A DNA stretch of 64,000 nucleotides from positions 1 through 64,000 of the forward strand of contig CACYHB010000005.1 in the NCBI GenBank assembly GCA_902774015.1. Reading direction: 5' to 3'. Every line of letters starts with the position of its first letter. Position 1 is the stretch's first letter. Under the pieces are notes generated by a model. It saw nothing but the letters and a program-made list of their open reading frames with translations. It ran no database searches and was not told the DNA's origin. Source of the DNA: Oscillospiraceae bacterium (lineage in GTDB: Bacteria > Bacillota > Clostridia > Oscillospirales > Oscillospiraceae). Of this stretch, positions 42,468 to 51,400 are shown piece by piece. The position numbers were made by a program, and so were the translations under genes.

Positions 42468-43274
42468 ATGAACGATCAAAAAGTCGGCGGCTCTGCGGCT
42501 GCGTTCAGGAAACAGTACCTGTTCGTCATCCGTGAGCTGACAAACAGGGAAATCAAACGCAAATATGCCAGATCCTATCTCGGCATCATCTGGAGCGTTC
42601 TCAACCCGCTGCTGACCATGCTGGTGATGACGATGGTTTTCTCCTACATGTATCGGAGAAACATCGTCAACTATCCCGTATATCTGCTGACCGGACAGAT
42701 TTTCTTCACGCTCTTCAGAAGCTCCACGGACAGCGCCATGTCCGCCCTGGCCGATAACCGGCTGCTCCTGATGAAGGCCAAGCTCCCCAAGCAGACCTTC
42801 GTCCTGGCGCGGATCTACACCGCCCTTGTCAACTTCGGATATACCTGCATCGCCTACGCGCTGATCGTGCTTTTGTTTGCCGTCCTCGGTAAGCTGAAGC
42901 TGAGCTGTGCTCTGCTGCTGTTCCCGGCGGACGTGCTGCTCCTGCTCATGTTCTCGACGGGGATCGGGCTGACGCTCTCCATCATTCATGTCTTTTTCGC
43001 GGATATCCAGTATCTTTACCGCGTTCTGCTGACGCTGTGGATGTACCTGTCCGCACTGTTTTACCCGGTGTCCAGCCTTTCTCCCACCATGCAGACTGTC
43101 GTGGGACTCAATCCGGTTTACCTCGCCATCTCGATCGCGAGGACCATGGTGCTGGAGAGCGCTTTTCCCGACTGGCGAAGCTGGCTCGGGCTCGGCCTGT
43201 ACGCGCTGGCGAGCTTTTCGGTGGGATACTTCGTTTTCCGCAAGTATGAGAACAATGTGATGCAATTCCTGTGA
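42468..43274 (+). CDS. Polysaccharide ABC exporter permease (Wzm/TagG type)
   Basis: A 268-residue ABC-2 permease with six helices. It opens with the cytoplasmic REIKRKYARSYLGIIWSVLN typical of Wzm/TagG and ends LNPVYLAISIARTMVL...FRKYE. Together with the adjacent ATPase it moves the finished undecaprenyl-linked glycan across the membrane. AAGGAAAAGG lies upstream. No Wzx/Wzy pair was seen in the locus, so ABC export is the predicted route. Confidence 0.94.
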   Translation: MNDQKVGGSAAAFRKQYLFVIRELTNREIKRKYARSYLGIIWSVLNPLLTMLVMTMVFSYMYRRNIVNYPVYLLTGQIFFTLFRSSTDSAMSALADNRLLLMKAKLPKQTFVLARIYTALVNFGYTCIAYALIVLLFAVLGKLKLSCALLLFPADVLLLLMFSTGIGLTLSIIHVFFADIQYLYRVLLTLWMYLSALFYPVSSLSPTMQTVVGLNPVYLAISIARTMVLESAFPDWRSWLGLGLYALASFSVGYFVFRKYENNVMQFL

Positions 43275-43292
43275 TCGGAGAGAAAAGGCTTT

Positions 43293-44324
43293 ATGGTGAT
43301 CTATATATTGCTTGCTCTGTTTCTGATCCTTGCCGTGGTGCTGACGACTGTGCTGTACGCCCCCGGCAGGCGGAATCGCAGAACGAAGAATCCCGGGAAA
43401 AAGACCGCTCCCCGCGGCGGCAGCGCTTCCCGGGCGGATATGGCCGCCGAAGAACGATCGGCCCTGCCCCGGGCCGGACAGGCGGCTCTTCGCGACTGGG
43501 AAGAGCTGGAATATGAAATGGAGGCACGGGCGACGGCGTCCGCGCCAAACACGCTCGGCGCGCCTACGCGCGTCATCCCTGCGGGAGAGGAGCCCGTCAT
43601 TTCCGTGCAGGACGTAACGATGATTTTCCGCATCGCCACCGGCAAGGTCTCCGGCCTGAAGGAATACATGATCCGGAAGGTCGAGAAAAAAATCAGCCAC
43701 CGGGAGCTGCGCGCGCTGGATCACGTGAGTTTTGACGTGTTCAAGGGAGAGGTGGTCGGCCTGATCGGGACCAACGGCTCCGGCAAGAGCACGCTGCTGC
43801 GCATCGTCTCTGGCGCTCTGCGCCCCACGTCCGGCCGCGTGGCGGTGGACCACGGCAAGGTCCAGCTCCTGACGCTCGGCACCGGCTTTGACGGAGAGCT
43901 GACGGCGAGGGAGAACGTCTACCTGAACGGCGCCATCATCGGCTACAGCCGCGAGTTTCTCAATGCGCACTATCAGGAGATCGTCGAATTTGCCGAGCTG
44001 GAGGATTTCATGGAAGAGAAGGTCAAAAACTTCTCTTCGGGCATGGTCTCGCGCCTGGGCTTCGCGATCGCCACGGCCGGCGGCGCCGCGGAGATCCTGA
44101 TCCTGGACGAGGTCCTGAGCGTGGGCGACGAGTTCTTCCGCAAGAAGAGCCTTGCGAAGATCCGGGAGATGATCCACGGCGGCTCCACCGTGCTGATGGT
44201 ATCGCACAACATGAACACGATCCGCCAGAACTGCACAAAGGTCGTGTGGATCGAGAAAGGGAAACTGCAGATGGTGGGCAGCCCCGCCGCCGTCTGCGCC
44301 GCCTATACGGCAAAGCAGAGATGA
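43293..44324 (+). CDS. Polysaccharide ABC exporter ATPase (Wzt/TagH type) with N-terminal membrane anchor
   Basis: A 343-residue protein. Residues about 1-23 form a hydrophobic helix (VIYILLALFLILAVVLTTVL), then a charged linker, and the ATPase domain starts near 100: Walker A GTNGSGKST (about 155), signature FSSGMVSRLGFA, Walker B LILDEVLSVGD and switch VSHNMN. Wzt ATPases normally lack a membrane helix, and the C-terminal glycan-binding domain of many Wzt is missing here. The start follows GGAGAGAAAAGG. It drives the Wzm-type permease encoded upstream. Confidence 0.92.
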   Translation: MVIYILLALFLILAVVLTTVLYAPGRRNRRTKNPGKKTAPRGGSASRADMAAEERSALPRAGQAALRDWEELEYEMEARATASAPNTLGAPTRVIPAGEEPVISVQDVTMIFRIATGKVSGLKEYMIRKVEKKISHRELRALDHVSFDVFKGEVVGLIGTNGSGKSTLLRIVSGALRPTSGRVAVDHGKVQLLTLGTGFDGELTARENVYLNGAIIGYSREFLNAHYQEIVEFAELEDFMEEKVKNFSSGMVSRLGFAIATAGGAAEILILDEVLSVGDEFFRKKSLAKIREMIHGGSTVLMVSHNMNTIRQNCTKVVWIEKGKLQMVGSPAAVCAAYTAKQR

Positions 44325-45760
44325 AGCTGCAGTCTTTCGTATTCAGCAGCGACTGCTGCGAGCGGGAAGAACTCTATTATCGCGCAGACGGCGGGGTCTT
44401 TCCCGACGGGGAGAGCGCTGTGCTCGCGCCGGGGGCCGAACTGGAGACCGATACCTACATGAATGCGTTTGACGCTTCTTTCTGGTCTTCCCACTGCGCC
44501 GTCGGCCGATGGGGGCTGGAGGTGCTGGCCTGCGGAAGCGCGTCGTTGGCGCTCCTGCGCAGGAAGGGCGGGCGCTGCTTCCCGTGCGACAGCGCCGTGA
44601 TCTCCTGCGAGACGCCGGAGCGCGTCGTTCTGTCGCCCCGAGCCGGAGAAGCCGGCCGCTATTTCCTTCGCGTGCGCGCAGAGAGCGAAACACGCCTGCT
44701 GTCGGCAGCCTTTTTCTCGCAGGAAGCGCCGCGCAGCCCGCAGATCCGGCTGGGCGCCGCCATCTGCACCTTTCACCGGGGGGAGATGCTGGCGAAAAAC
44801 CTGGGCGTCCTGCGCGCCTCCCGCTTTTTTGCCGAGGGCGACGCCCTCAGCGGCCGACTCCAGATCCACGTGGTGGACAACGGCTCCGAGCTTCCGAGCG
44901 AGGATTCCCCTTCTTTTCGCGTATTCCGCAATCCCAACACCGGCGGCTCCGGCGGTTTTGCACGGGCCTTGTCGGAGTTTCGGCTGCGGCAGACGGAGCT
45001 GAGTCTGACGCACGTGGTGTTCATGGATGACGACGTGGAGCTGATCGCCGAGAGCTTTTACCGGCTGCACGCCTTCCTCAGCTATCTCAACGAGTCGGAG
45101 GCGGACACGGTCGTTGCCGGGCGGATGTTCCGGTATGACGAACGACATGTCCAGTACACCGCCGCAGAGATCTGGAACGGGGGCGAGCTTCGCCATGTGG
45201 GGCTCAACTGTGACATGACGGATCCGGCCTCGCTGGAAAAAATGAATGACAGCAGCGGCGCCGAGTACGGCGGCTGGTGGTTCTGCTGCTATCCGATGCG
45301 CTTTGCGATGGAGAACGAGCCCATGCCATTCTTCCTCCATTGTGACGACGTGGAGTACGGACTCCGCCACGGGGGGACGCCCCTGATCCTCAACGGCGTG
45401 CAGGTATGGCATGAAACCTATGAGTACCGGCAGAGCGCGCTCATGCGCTATTATGATACAAGAAACCCGCTCTTTGTAAACGAGCGCTATCCCTCGCCGG
45501 AGAGCGATCCCCAGGCGGTATACGAGCGGTGGTTCCGCGCGCTCACGGAGCTGCACGTGAAAAAAGATTATCGCGGTGAATACATGATGATCGCCGCGAT
45601 GTGGGATTATCTGAAGGGAACGGACTTTCTGTCCGGCGGCGCTGCGCTTCGGCGCAGCCGGGAGCTGGCAGAAAAACAGTCCTTTTCCCGATGGGAGAAC
45701 GCACTGCTGCGCCGGCTTGCCGCGGCAAAATATCACAGGCGCTTCTCCACCCATGACTGA
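44321..45760 (+). CDS. GlfT2-like galactofuranosyltransferase
   Basis: A 479-residue enzyme with an N-terminal beta-sandwich (about residues 1-130) and a GT-A domain. Catalytic features of GlfT2 are present: NPNTGGSGGFARAL, the metal-binding VVFMDDDVELIAES, GGWWFCCYP, the acidic pair in HCDDVEYGLRHG, and the His of VQVWHETYEYR. GlfT2 adds galactofuranose from UDP-Galf; UDP-galactopyranose mutase is encoded at 54933 in the same locus, which supports that donor. The start at 44321 overlaps the ATPase stop (ATGA), giving coupled translation. Confidence 0.88.
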   Translation: MKLQSFVFSSDCCEREELYYRADGGVFPDGESAVLAPGAELETDTYMNAFDASFWSSHCAVGRWGLEVLACGSASLALLRRKGGRCFPCDSAVISCETPERVVLSPRAGEAGRYFLRVRAESETRLLSAAFFSQEAPRSPQIRLGAAICTFHRGEMLAKNLGVLRASRFFAEGDALSGRLQIHVVDNGSELPSEDSPSFRVFRNPNTGGSGGFARALSEFRLRQTELSLTHVVFMDDDVELIAESFYRLHAFLSYLNESEADTVVAGRMFRYDERHVQYTAAEIWNGGELRHVGLNCDMTDPASLEKMNDSSGAEYGGWWFCCYPMRFAMENEPMPFFLHCDDVEYGLRHGGTPLILNGVQVWHETYEYRQSALMRYYDTRNPLFVNERYPSPESDPQAVYERWFRALTELHVKKDYRGEYMMIAAMWDYLKGTDFLSGGAALRRSRELAEKQSFSRWENALLRRLAAAKYHRRFSTHD

Positions 45761-45872
45761 GCGTAACGATATGACGCTGATAAGCAATAAAGCCGGCTGC
45801 CCTGCGTTCCATGCCCGGAACACGGGCTGAAGGATCATGATAAACAAACCTGAACGAGAGGAACCGATAGAG

Positions 45873-48656
45873 ATGGAAAAAGTCATCCTGCAAAAACTCA
45901 TTCTTTCCGACGCTGTGATCGCGGACGGAACGGAAGAAATGGTCTGCCGCAGCCGGAATCCTATTATCTGCTCTGCGGGAAAACGACGCGAGTTCGTGCT
46001 GAAAGCCGGATATTATGATTTTTCGACCTATTTCAACTCCCTTTCCCTCGGGAAATGGGAGGAGATGTGCGCCGCAGAGCGCTTCACCCTGGAGCTTGAC
46101 GCCAAGGGAGAATTCGATCTGGACGTGATGGGCCATTATGCGGATGATGACGGGATGCTTCACAAGGAGTGGCTGGGGAAATATTCCTTCCAGCTCAGCT
46201 CTTTTGAGCACGTTGTGATCGATATCCCGGTAGAAGCGGTCAGCGAGGTCGTTTCTTTCCAGATCACGGCGCTGCGTACGTCATATCTGCTGGGCGGCTG
46301 CTACTGTGCGATGATCGAGGAGCAGCTGCTGCGCAGCCCCCGCGTTGGCGTGACCATCGAGGGAGCCGAAGCCGCGCCCGAGAGAAAAACGGAGCTGTTC
46401 CTGAAGTCCAGGGTGTTCGGGGATGAGGAGCTGGGGAAGGTCTTTGCCCCGGCTGACGGGGCGGATCCTTCGCCGTATACGCACGTTCTCACACTGAAAG
46501 CCGGCTCCTTCTATATGCAGGACAGCTTTCGCCGGCTTGCCGCGATCCTGCGGATGCAGAGGCCCGAAAAGACGGAACTGCGTATCGCCGGCAGCGTTCT
46601 GGACCTCAAAAAGCGCAGCCGGACGCTCGATCCCACGGAAGAAGACGAAACGCTTGATCTGAACCGCTGGGATGCTGTGATCCGGAATGAGCTGCACAGC
46701 GCCGATCCCGAGTGCTGCGCTTTCCTCTGCGCTGCCGCAGAGAGCGCAGACGCCGCGCAGGAAACGAAAGCCTTTACCATGGGCGGGATCTGCTGCTGGC
46801 GGGAAACGGCACCGGAAACAGCGGAAGACGCGCTTGCCGATGAAGGCAGATTTGTTCTGCAGAAGCTCATGGTTGACAGTGCCGCGATCTGGGACGGCAC
46901 GCAGGACATGTATTACCGCAGCGAGGCCAGGATCCTCCGTTCGCCGGACAGGAGCGGGGGTTTCGTGATGCCTGCCGCCTACTACGATTTCTCCACGTAC
47001 TTCAACTCCTTCTCCCTGGCAAAGTGGAGAAAATATACCAATTCGGAAGACTGGTGCCTGGAGCTGGATATCAAGGGCTCCTTCTCGCTGGATCTGATGG
47101 GACACTATGTGGATGCCGTCGGGAACATTCACAAGGAGTGGCTTGGCAGCTATTCCTATGATCTGAAAAAGAAGACGCATCTCTCTTTGCCGATCCCCGG
47201 TGAGGGCAGCAGCATCGTGACGGCCTTTCAGATCACGGCCCGGAGCGAATGCCGCCTCTACGACGGATATTACTCCGCGAAGGCGGCGGAAGATGAGGTT
47301 CGGGACCCCTTCATCACCCTTGCGACCACGACGTATAAAAAAGAGGACTACGTCCGCAGAAATATCAAGATCCTGGAGAGCAGCCTGTTCTCGGATCCGC
47401 AGCTTGCGGAGCATTTCAGCTGGAAGATCGTCGACAACGGCCGCACGCTGGATCCGAAGAAGTGGAATACGGACTATCTGGAAGTGATCCCCAACGACAA
47501 CGTGGGCGGAAGCGGCGGCTTCTGCCGCGGCATGATCGAGGCGCTCTCCCAGAAGAAGAAACCGACGCACGTCCTCCTGATGGATGACGACGTATATTTC
47601 ATGGCGGAGAGCTTCCGCCGGGTGTACATGCTGCTGAAGCTGCTCAAGCCGCAGTACGACGACGCCTTCATCAGCGGCGCCATGCTGGAGATCAACCAGC
47701 GGAACATCCAGCACGAGGACGTGGGAATGTTCCGCCTCAACGGCGAACACGGACCCTCCAAACCCCGGTACGATCTGAACCTCTGGGACAGCCCCATCCG
47801 CAACGAGGTGGAGCTGAAGGAGGACGTTCACCAGTACAGCGGCTGGTGGTACTGCTGCGTTCCCACGACGGTGGCGAGAGAGGACAATCTGCCGCTGCCC
47901 TTCTTCATCCGCGGGGACGACGTGGAGTATTCCATCCGCAACCACGCCCGCTTCATCACCATGAACGGTATCTGTATCTGGCACGAGGGCTTTGGCACCA
48001 AATTCTCCGGCGCCATGGAGCTCTACCAGGTGCACCGCAACGACCTGATCCTGCAGACCACGAATGCGCACATCGCAGACGTGAAGGTGATCGAACGGAT
48101 CCGGAACCTGTTCTGGGAGGAAGTCTTCAAGTTCAACTACAAGGGCTGCGATCTGCTGCTTGACGCCGTGGAGGATTTCCTCAAGGGACCGGCGTATCTC
48201 AAGACGCTCAACGGGGAAGCCTGCATGAAGGAGCACCGGGCCAGGGACAACCAGCTCAAGCCCATCACCGACGAGGTGCGCCGATACATCAACTACGAAA
48301 CGCTCTACGACAGCGCTCCGCTCACCGGAATGACGCAGAAGCTGTACGGGCATTTCGTAAACGGGCAGAAGCTGCCGGAGATCCTGTGCGGGAAAAAGGT
48401 GGCCGTGATCCCCTATGGCTGGGGCTATTCCCAGTCGAAGCTCTACCGGGCCGGTACCGTGTATGCGATCGACCCGCACAACGATCTCTACGTGGAGTAC
48501 AGGCGGGACCGCAGCAAGTTCCGCGCCGTGACCCAGCGCTATGACAGGCTGATGGCCCGCTACAGCGCGGAGTACGAACAGGTGGCGGAGGCCTACCGCG
48601 CCGAAGAGCGGGAGATGGAGAGCAAGAGCTTCTGGATGGACTATCTGAATGCTTAA
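45873..48656 (+). CDS. GlfT2-like galactofuranosyltransferase fused to a catalytically dead copy of itself
   Basis: A 927-residue protein with two related halves. The C-terminal half (about 320-927) is active-looking: DNVGGSGGFCRGM, LLMDDDVYFMAES (DDD at 571-573), IRGDDVEYSIRNH and GICIWHEGFG. The N-terminal half (about 1-320) repeats the beta-sandwich (YYDFSTYFNS in both) and a shortened GT domain in which the matching positions read LTLKAGSFYMQDS (KAG at 209-211), AAESADAAQ and GICCWRET. DDD, DD and His are thus all lost, and the GGSGG loop is deleted. It probably serves as acceptor-binding or structural module. Start preferred at 45873 (GAGAGGAA); 45837 is possible. Confidence 0.88.
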   Translation: MEKVILQKLILSDAVIADGTEEMVCRSRNPIICSAGKRREFVLKAGYYDFSTYFNSLSLGKWEEMCAAERFTLELDAKGEFDLDVMGHYADDDGMLHKEWLGKYSFQLSSFEHVVIDIPVEAVSEVVSFQITALRTSYLLGGCYCAMIEEQLLRSPRVGVTIEGAEAAPERKTELFLKSRVFGDEELGKVFAPADGADPSPYTHVLTLKAGSFYMQDSFRRLAAILRMQRPEKTELRIAGSVLDLKKRSRTLDPTEEDETLDLNRWDAVIRNELHSADPECCAFLCAAAESADAAQETKAFTMGGICCWRETAPETAEDALADEGRFVLQKLMVDSAAIWDGTQDMYYRSEARILRSPDRSGGFVMPAAYYDFSTYFNSFSLAKWRKYTNSEDWCLELDIKGSFSLDLMGHYVDAVGNIHKEWLGSYSYDLKKKTHLSLPIPGEGSSIVTAFQITARSECRLYDGYYSAKAAEDEVRDPFITLATTTYKKEDYVRRNIKILESSLFSDPQLAEHFSWKIVDNGRTLDPKKWNTDYLEVIPNDNVGGSGGFCRGMIEALSQKKKPTHVLLMDDDVYFMAESFRRVYMLLKLLKPQYDDAFISGAMLEINQRNIQHEDVGMFRLNGEHGPSKPRYDLNLWDSPIRNEVELKEDVHQYSGWWYCCVPTTVAREDNLPLPFFIRGDDVEYSIRNHARFITMNGICIWHEGFGTKFSGAMELYQVHRNDLILQTTNAHIADVKVIERIRNLFWEEVFKFNYKGCDLLLDAVEDFLKGPAYLKTLNGEACMKEHRARDNQLKPITDEVRRYINYETLYDSAPLTGMTQKLYGHFVNGQKLPEILCGKKVAVIPYGWGYSQSKLYRAGTVYAIDPHNDLYVEYRRDRSKFRAVTQRYDRLMARYSAEYEQVAEAYRAEEREMESKSFWMDYLNA

Positions 48657-48671
48657 TGTGGAGGATTGAAA

Positions 48672-51350
48672 ATGGCTAAATATGATGTAGGTATCTTCGG
48701 CCTGTGGTACGGCCGGAATTACGGCAGCATAAGCACATATTTTGCATTGAAGACCGTTGTGGAAGCAATGGGCTATTCTACCGTCATGATCGAGAACCCC
48801 CTCAACAGTGATTCTCTGAATGTCGATGCGCTGCCCATGTCCCATCCCCGACGTTTTGCCAGGGACCATTACACCATCACACCGCGCTATCGGCTCCCTG
48901 AAATGGGGAAACTCAACGAGCTCTGCGGCGGCTTTCTGCTGGGCTCGGATCAGATGTGGAATTATGGACTGAGCCGGGCGTATAAGGAGGCTTATTTCCT
49001 TGATTTTGCTGCCGACAGCAAGGTCAAGGTCGCCTATGCGACTTCTTTCGGCAAATACCCGTATAATGGCCCTGCGTCCTATAAACCCACAATACGCAAA
49101 TGTCTCGATCGGTTCACCGGAATCTCGGTCCGGGATGATTTTTCCCAACGCATTTTGAAAGAGGAGATCGGCATTGATGCTGAGCAACTGCTGGATCCGG
49201 TTTTCCTCTGCCCGCGGAGCGCCTACGAGGGCTTGATTGCGGAAGGCGAAGCACTGCCATACAAAGACTATATTTTCGCTTATATCCTCGATCCCAATCC
49301 GGAGATCGGCCAGAGCCTGCTCTATGCGGCAGAGGAATCCGGCAAACAAATCATCATCGCCTTTAACGAACTGTCAGATAAAAAAACTATGATGGAGCGG
49401 CTGAAGGTCAAGGATAAAAGATTGATCACGCTGAACGATATTCCGGTCAGTACCTGGCTCGCATGCTTCCAGAACGCTAATTTTGTACTGACGGACTCTT
49501 TCCACGGCGCGTGTTTTTCGGTTATCTTTGAACGCCCGTTTGTTGTCCTGAAAAACAACAGACGCGGCGGCGGGCGATTTAACTGCCTTCTTAGTACACT
49601 TGGGCTCATGAACCGCATGGTGGAAGATCCATCGTTGATGGGGATCGCTTTCAGTGCGCTGTCCGATTTTGAGGAGATCGACTATTCGGCAGTGAAAGAG
49701 ACAATCGGTATGGAGCGGGAGCGTGGGATAAAGTGGCTGGAACAGGCGCTTCGGCCCATCCACAGCAGCGCAGTGACGGCAGTTCTTGCCAAAGAAAAAT
49801 GTGTTGGCTGCGGCGCATGTGTTTCTGCGTGCCCGGTGAATGCGATAAGGCTTAAAGCCGACAGATGGGGCTATTATCGTTCCTTTGTCGACTATGAAAC
49901 ATGTATAAACTGTGGAAAATGTACCCAGATTTGTCCGGCCCTACAGCTTCCTGTCAATGTCAATAAAAAATCGCCGGATTGCTACGAGTTCGTGTCTTCC
50001 GACGAGCAGGTGCTGCGCCGCAGCTCCAGCGGCGGCATCTTTTCCACATTGGCAGGAGCGATCCTTGCGGAGGGCGGAGCGGTTGTCGGCGCTGCGTGGA
50101 AGGACGACTTCACTGTAAATCATATTGTTGCCGAAAACGAGGAGGAACTCCAGAAACTGCAGAAATCCAAATATCTGCAGAGCTATGTCGGCGACATTTT
50201 CCGGCGTGTGAAGAAACTGCTCGACAGTGGACGACTTGTGCTGTTCACCGGAACGCCTTGCCAGGTCACCGGCTTGCGGGCTTATTTGGGGAAAGACTAC
50301 GATAATCTGCTGGCTGTGGATATCCTGTGCGGCAATGCGCCTTCCCCGATGTTCTTCAAAAAATATATTGATGAAACCTTTGGAAATAATTTGAAGATCT
50401 ATGAATTTCGTCATAAGTCCGACGAAATCAGATGGGACGCCATGCATATCCAGGCTACCCTTAGAAATGGTGATACGATCGTTCATAATGGCGCCAGGGA
50501 TGATAACTATCAGCGGGTCTACCACAATCACACGATGTGTCCGCCTCATTGTGAGAATTGCAGATTCCAGGCCTTTCCGCGTGTGGGCGATATTTCCATC
50601 GGAGATTTTTGGAAAATCAAAAATCATGATCCTGCACTAGACACCTTCAAAGGCGTCTCGCTTGTCCTCTGCAATAGTGCGAAAGGAGAACGGTTTTTCA
50701 AGCGTATTCCCGCAGATCGGTACGCTGTAATGAAAAAAGTTCCGCTTGAGTGGATGGGAGGAAATGGCTACTCACGGAACGGTGGAAAAAACTGGATCTC
50801 TGCAAGCAGGGACTTATTTTATGATGCGATTGCGATCATGCCGTTCAGCAAAGCGGTCAACTATGCGCTCAAACCGAACCATGGCCAGTTCCGAAATGCA
50901 TATCGAGGTACAAATACCCCACTCCGCCTAGACTATAAGATGCTTCACTTCACTTATGAGAGCAATGTTTGGGAGGAAGTAAGTGTCGAAGGGAAAACGA
51001 CCTTGATTGTAAAAGAGAATAAATGGAAGGAAACCGGACACTATGCAAGGCTGCCTATGGCCGGGATGTTGAAAAAGGACAGGACATACCGTCTCTCCGT
51101 CAAATTCAGAATCCATTCTCAGTCTGAAATTCTGAATTTCCACTTGATCGACAGCGGCAGCAAGCAGCTTCAGGTAATCCACTCAGAAAGAATTACCGGG
51201 CGCTGTGACGGCAATCAATGGATCGAAATCGCAACTTCTTTTGTTCCGAATACGGACTATTATGATGAATTCATGTTTGGAGCAACACATGTCAGCGGAT
51301 TGAATAATTATCTGATGATTGCGTATCTTGATATCTCCGAGGAATTATAA
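48672..51350 (+). CDS. Fusion: polysaccharide pyruvyltransferase, two [4Fe-4S] ferredoxin, FrhB-type flavoprotein, beta-sandwich (copy 1)
   Basis: An 892-residue protein. Residues 1-365: pyruvyltransferase fold (GLWYGRNYGS, LLGSDQMWNYG, VLTDSFHGACFSVIF). Residues about 375-432: CVGCGACVSACP and CINCGKCTQICP, two [4Fe-4S] sites. Residues about 440-750: coenzyme F420 hydrogenase/dehydrogenase beta-type part with SSSGGIFSTLAGAIL, LFTGTPCQVTGLRAYLG and a Cys cluster CPPHCENCRFQAFPRVGDI. Residues about 763-892: beta-rich carbohydrate-binding-like domain. It probably modifies a glycan residue; coupling pyruvylation to a redox step is inference. The ATG at 48672 follows GGAGGA. The region is AT-richer than neighbours. 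Confidence 0.88.
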   Translation: MAKYDVGIFGLWYGRNYGSISTYFALKTVVEAMGYSTVMIENPLNSDSLNVDALPMSHPRRFARDHYTITPRYRLPEMGKLNELCGGFLLGSDQMWNYGLSRAYKEAYFLDFAADSKVKVAYATSFGKYPYNGPASYKPTIRKCLDRFTGISVRDDFSQRILKEEIGIDAEQLLDPVFLCPRSAYEGLIAEGEALPYKDYIFAYILDPNPEIGQSLLYAAEESGKQIIIAFNELSDKKTMMERLKVKDKRLITLNDIPVSTWLACFQNANFVLTDSFHGACFSVIFERPFVVLKNNRRGGGRFNCLLSTLGLMNRMVEDPSLMGIAFSALSDFEEIDYSAVKETIGMERERGIKWLEQALRPIHSSAVTAVLAKEKCVGCGACVSACPVNAIRLKADRWGYYRSFVDYETCINCGKCTQICPALQLPVNVNKKSPDCYEFVSSDEQVLRRSSSGGIFSTLAGAILAEGGAVVGAAWKDDFTVNHIVAENEEELQKLQKSKYLQSYVGDIFRRVKKLLDSGRLVLFTGTPCQVTGLRAYLGKDYDNLLAVDILCGNAPSPMFFKKYIDETFGNNLKIYEFRHKSDEIRWDAMHIQATLRNGDTIVHNGARDDNYQRVYHNHTMCPPHCENCRFQAFPRVGDISIGDFWKIKNHDPALDTFKGVSLVLCNSAKGERFFKRIPADRYAVMKKVPLEWMGGNGYSRNGGKNWISASRDLFYDAIAIMPFSKAVNYALKPNHGQFRNAYRGTNTPLRLDYKMLHFTYESNVWEEVSVEGKTTLIVKENKWKETGHYARLPMAGMLKKDRTYRLSVKFRIHSQSEILNFHLIDSGSKQLQVIHSERITGRCDGNQWIEIATSFVPNTDYYDEFMFGATHVSGLNNYLMIAYLDISEEL

Positions 51351-51400
51351 CAGTGGAATGCGACCCGGCAGAAACATACATGATTGGAGGACGTGATGAA

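Noticed and set aside
46281..49349. Minus-strand open frame of about 1000 codons opposite the GlfT2 fusion
   Set aside because: It is an antisense shadow of a gene with intact catalytic motifs and spans the junction of two plus-strand genes.
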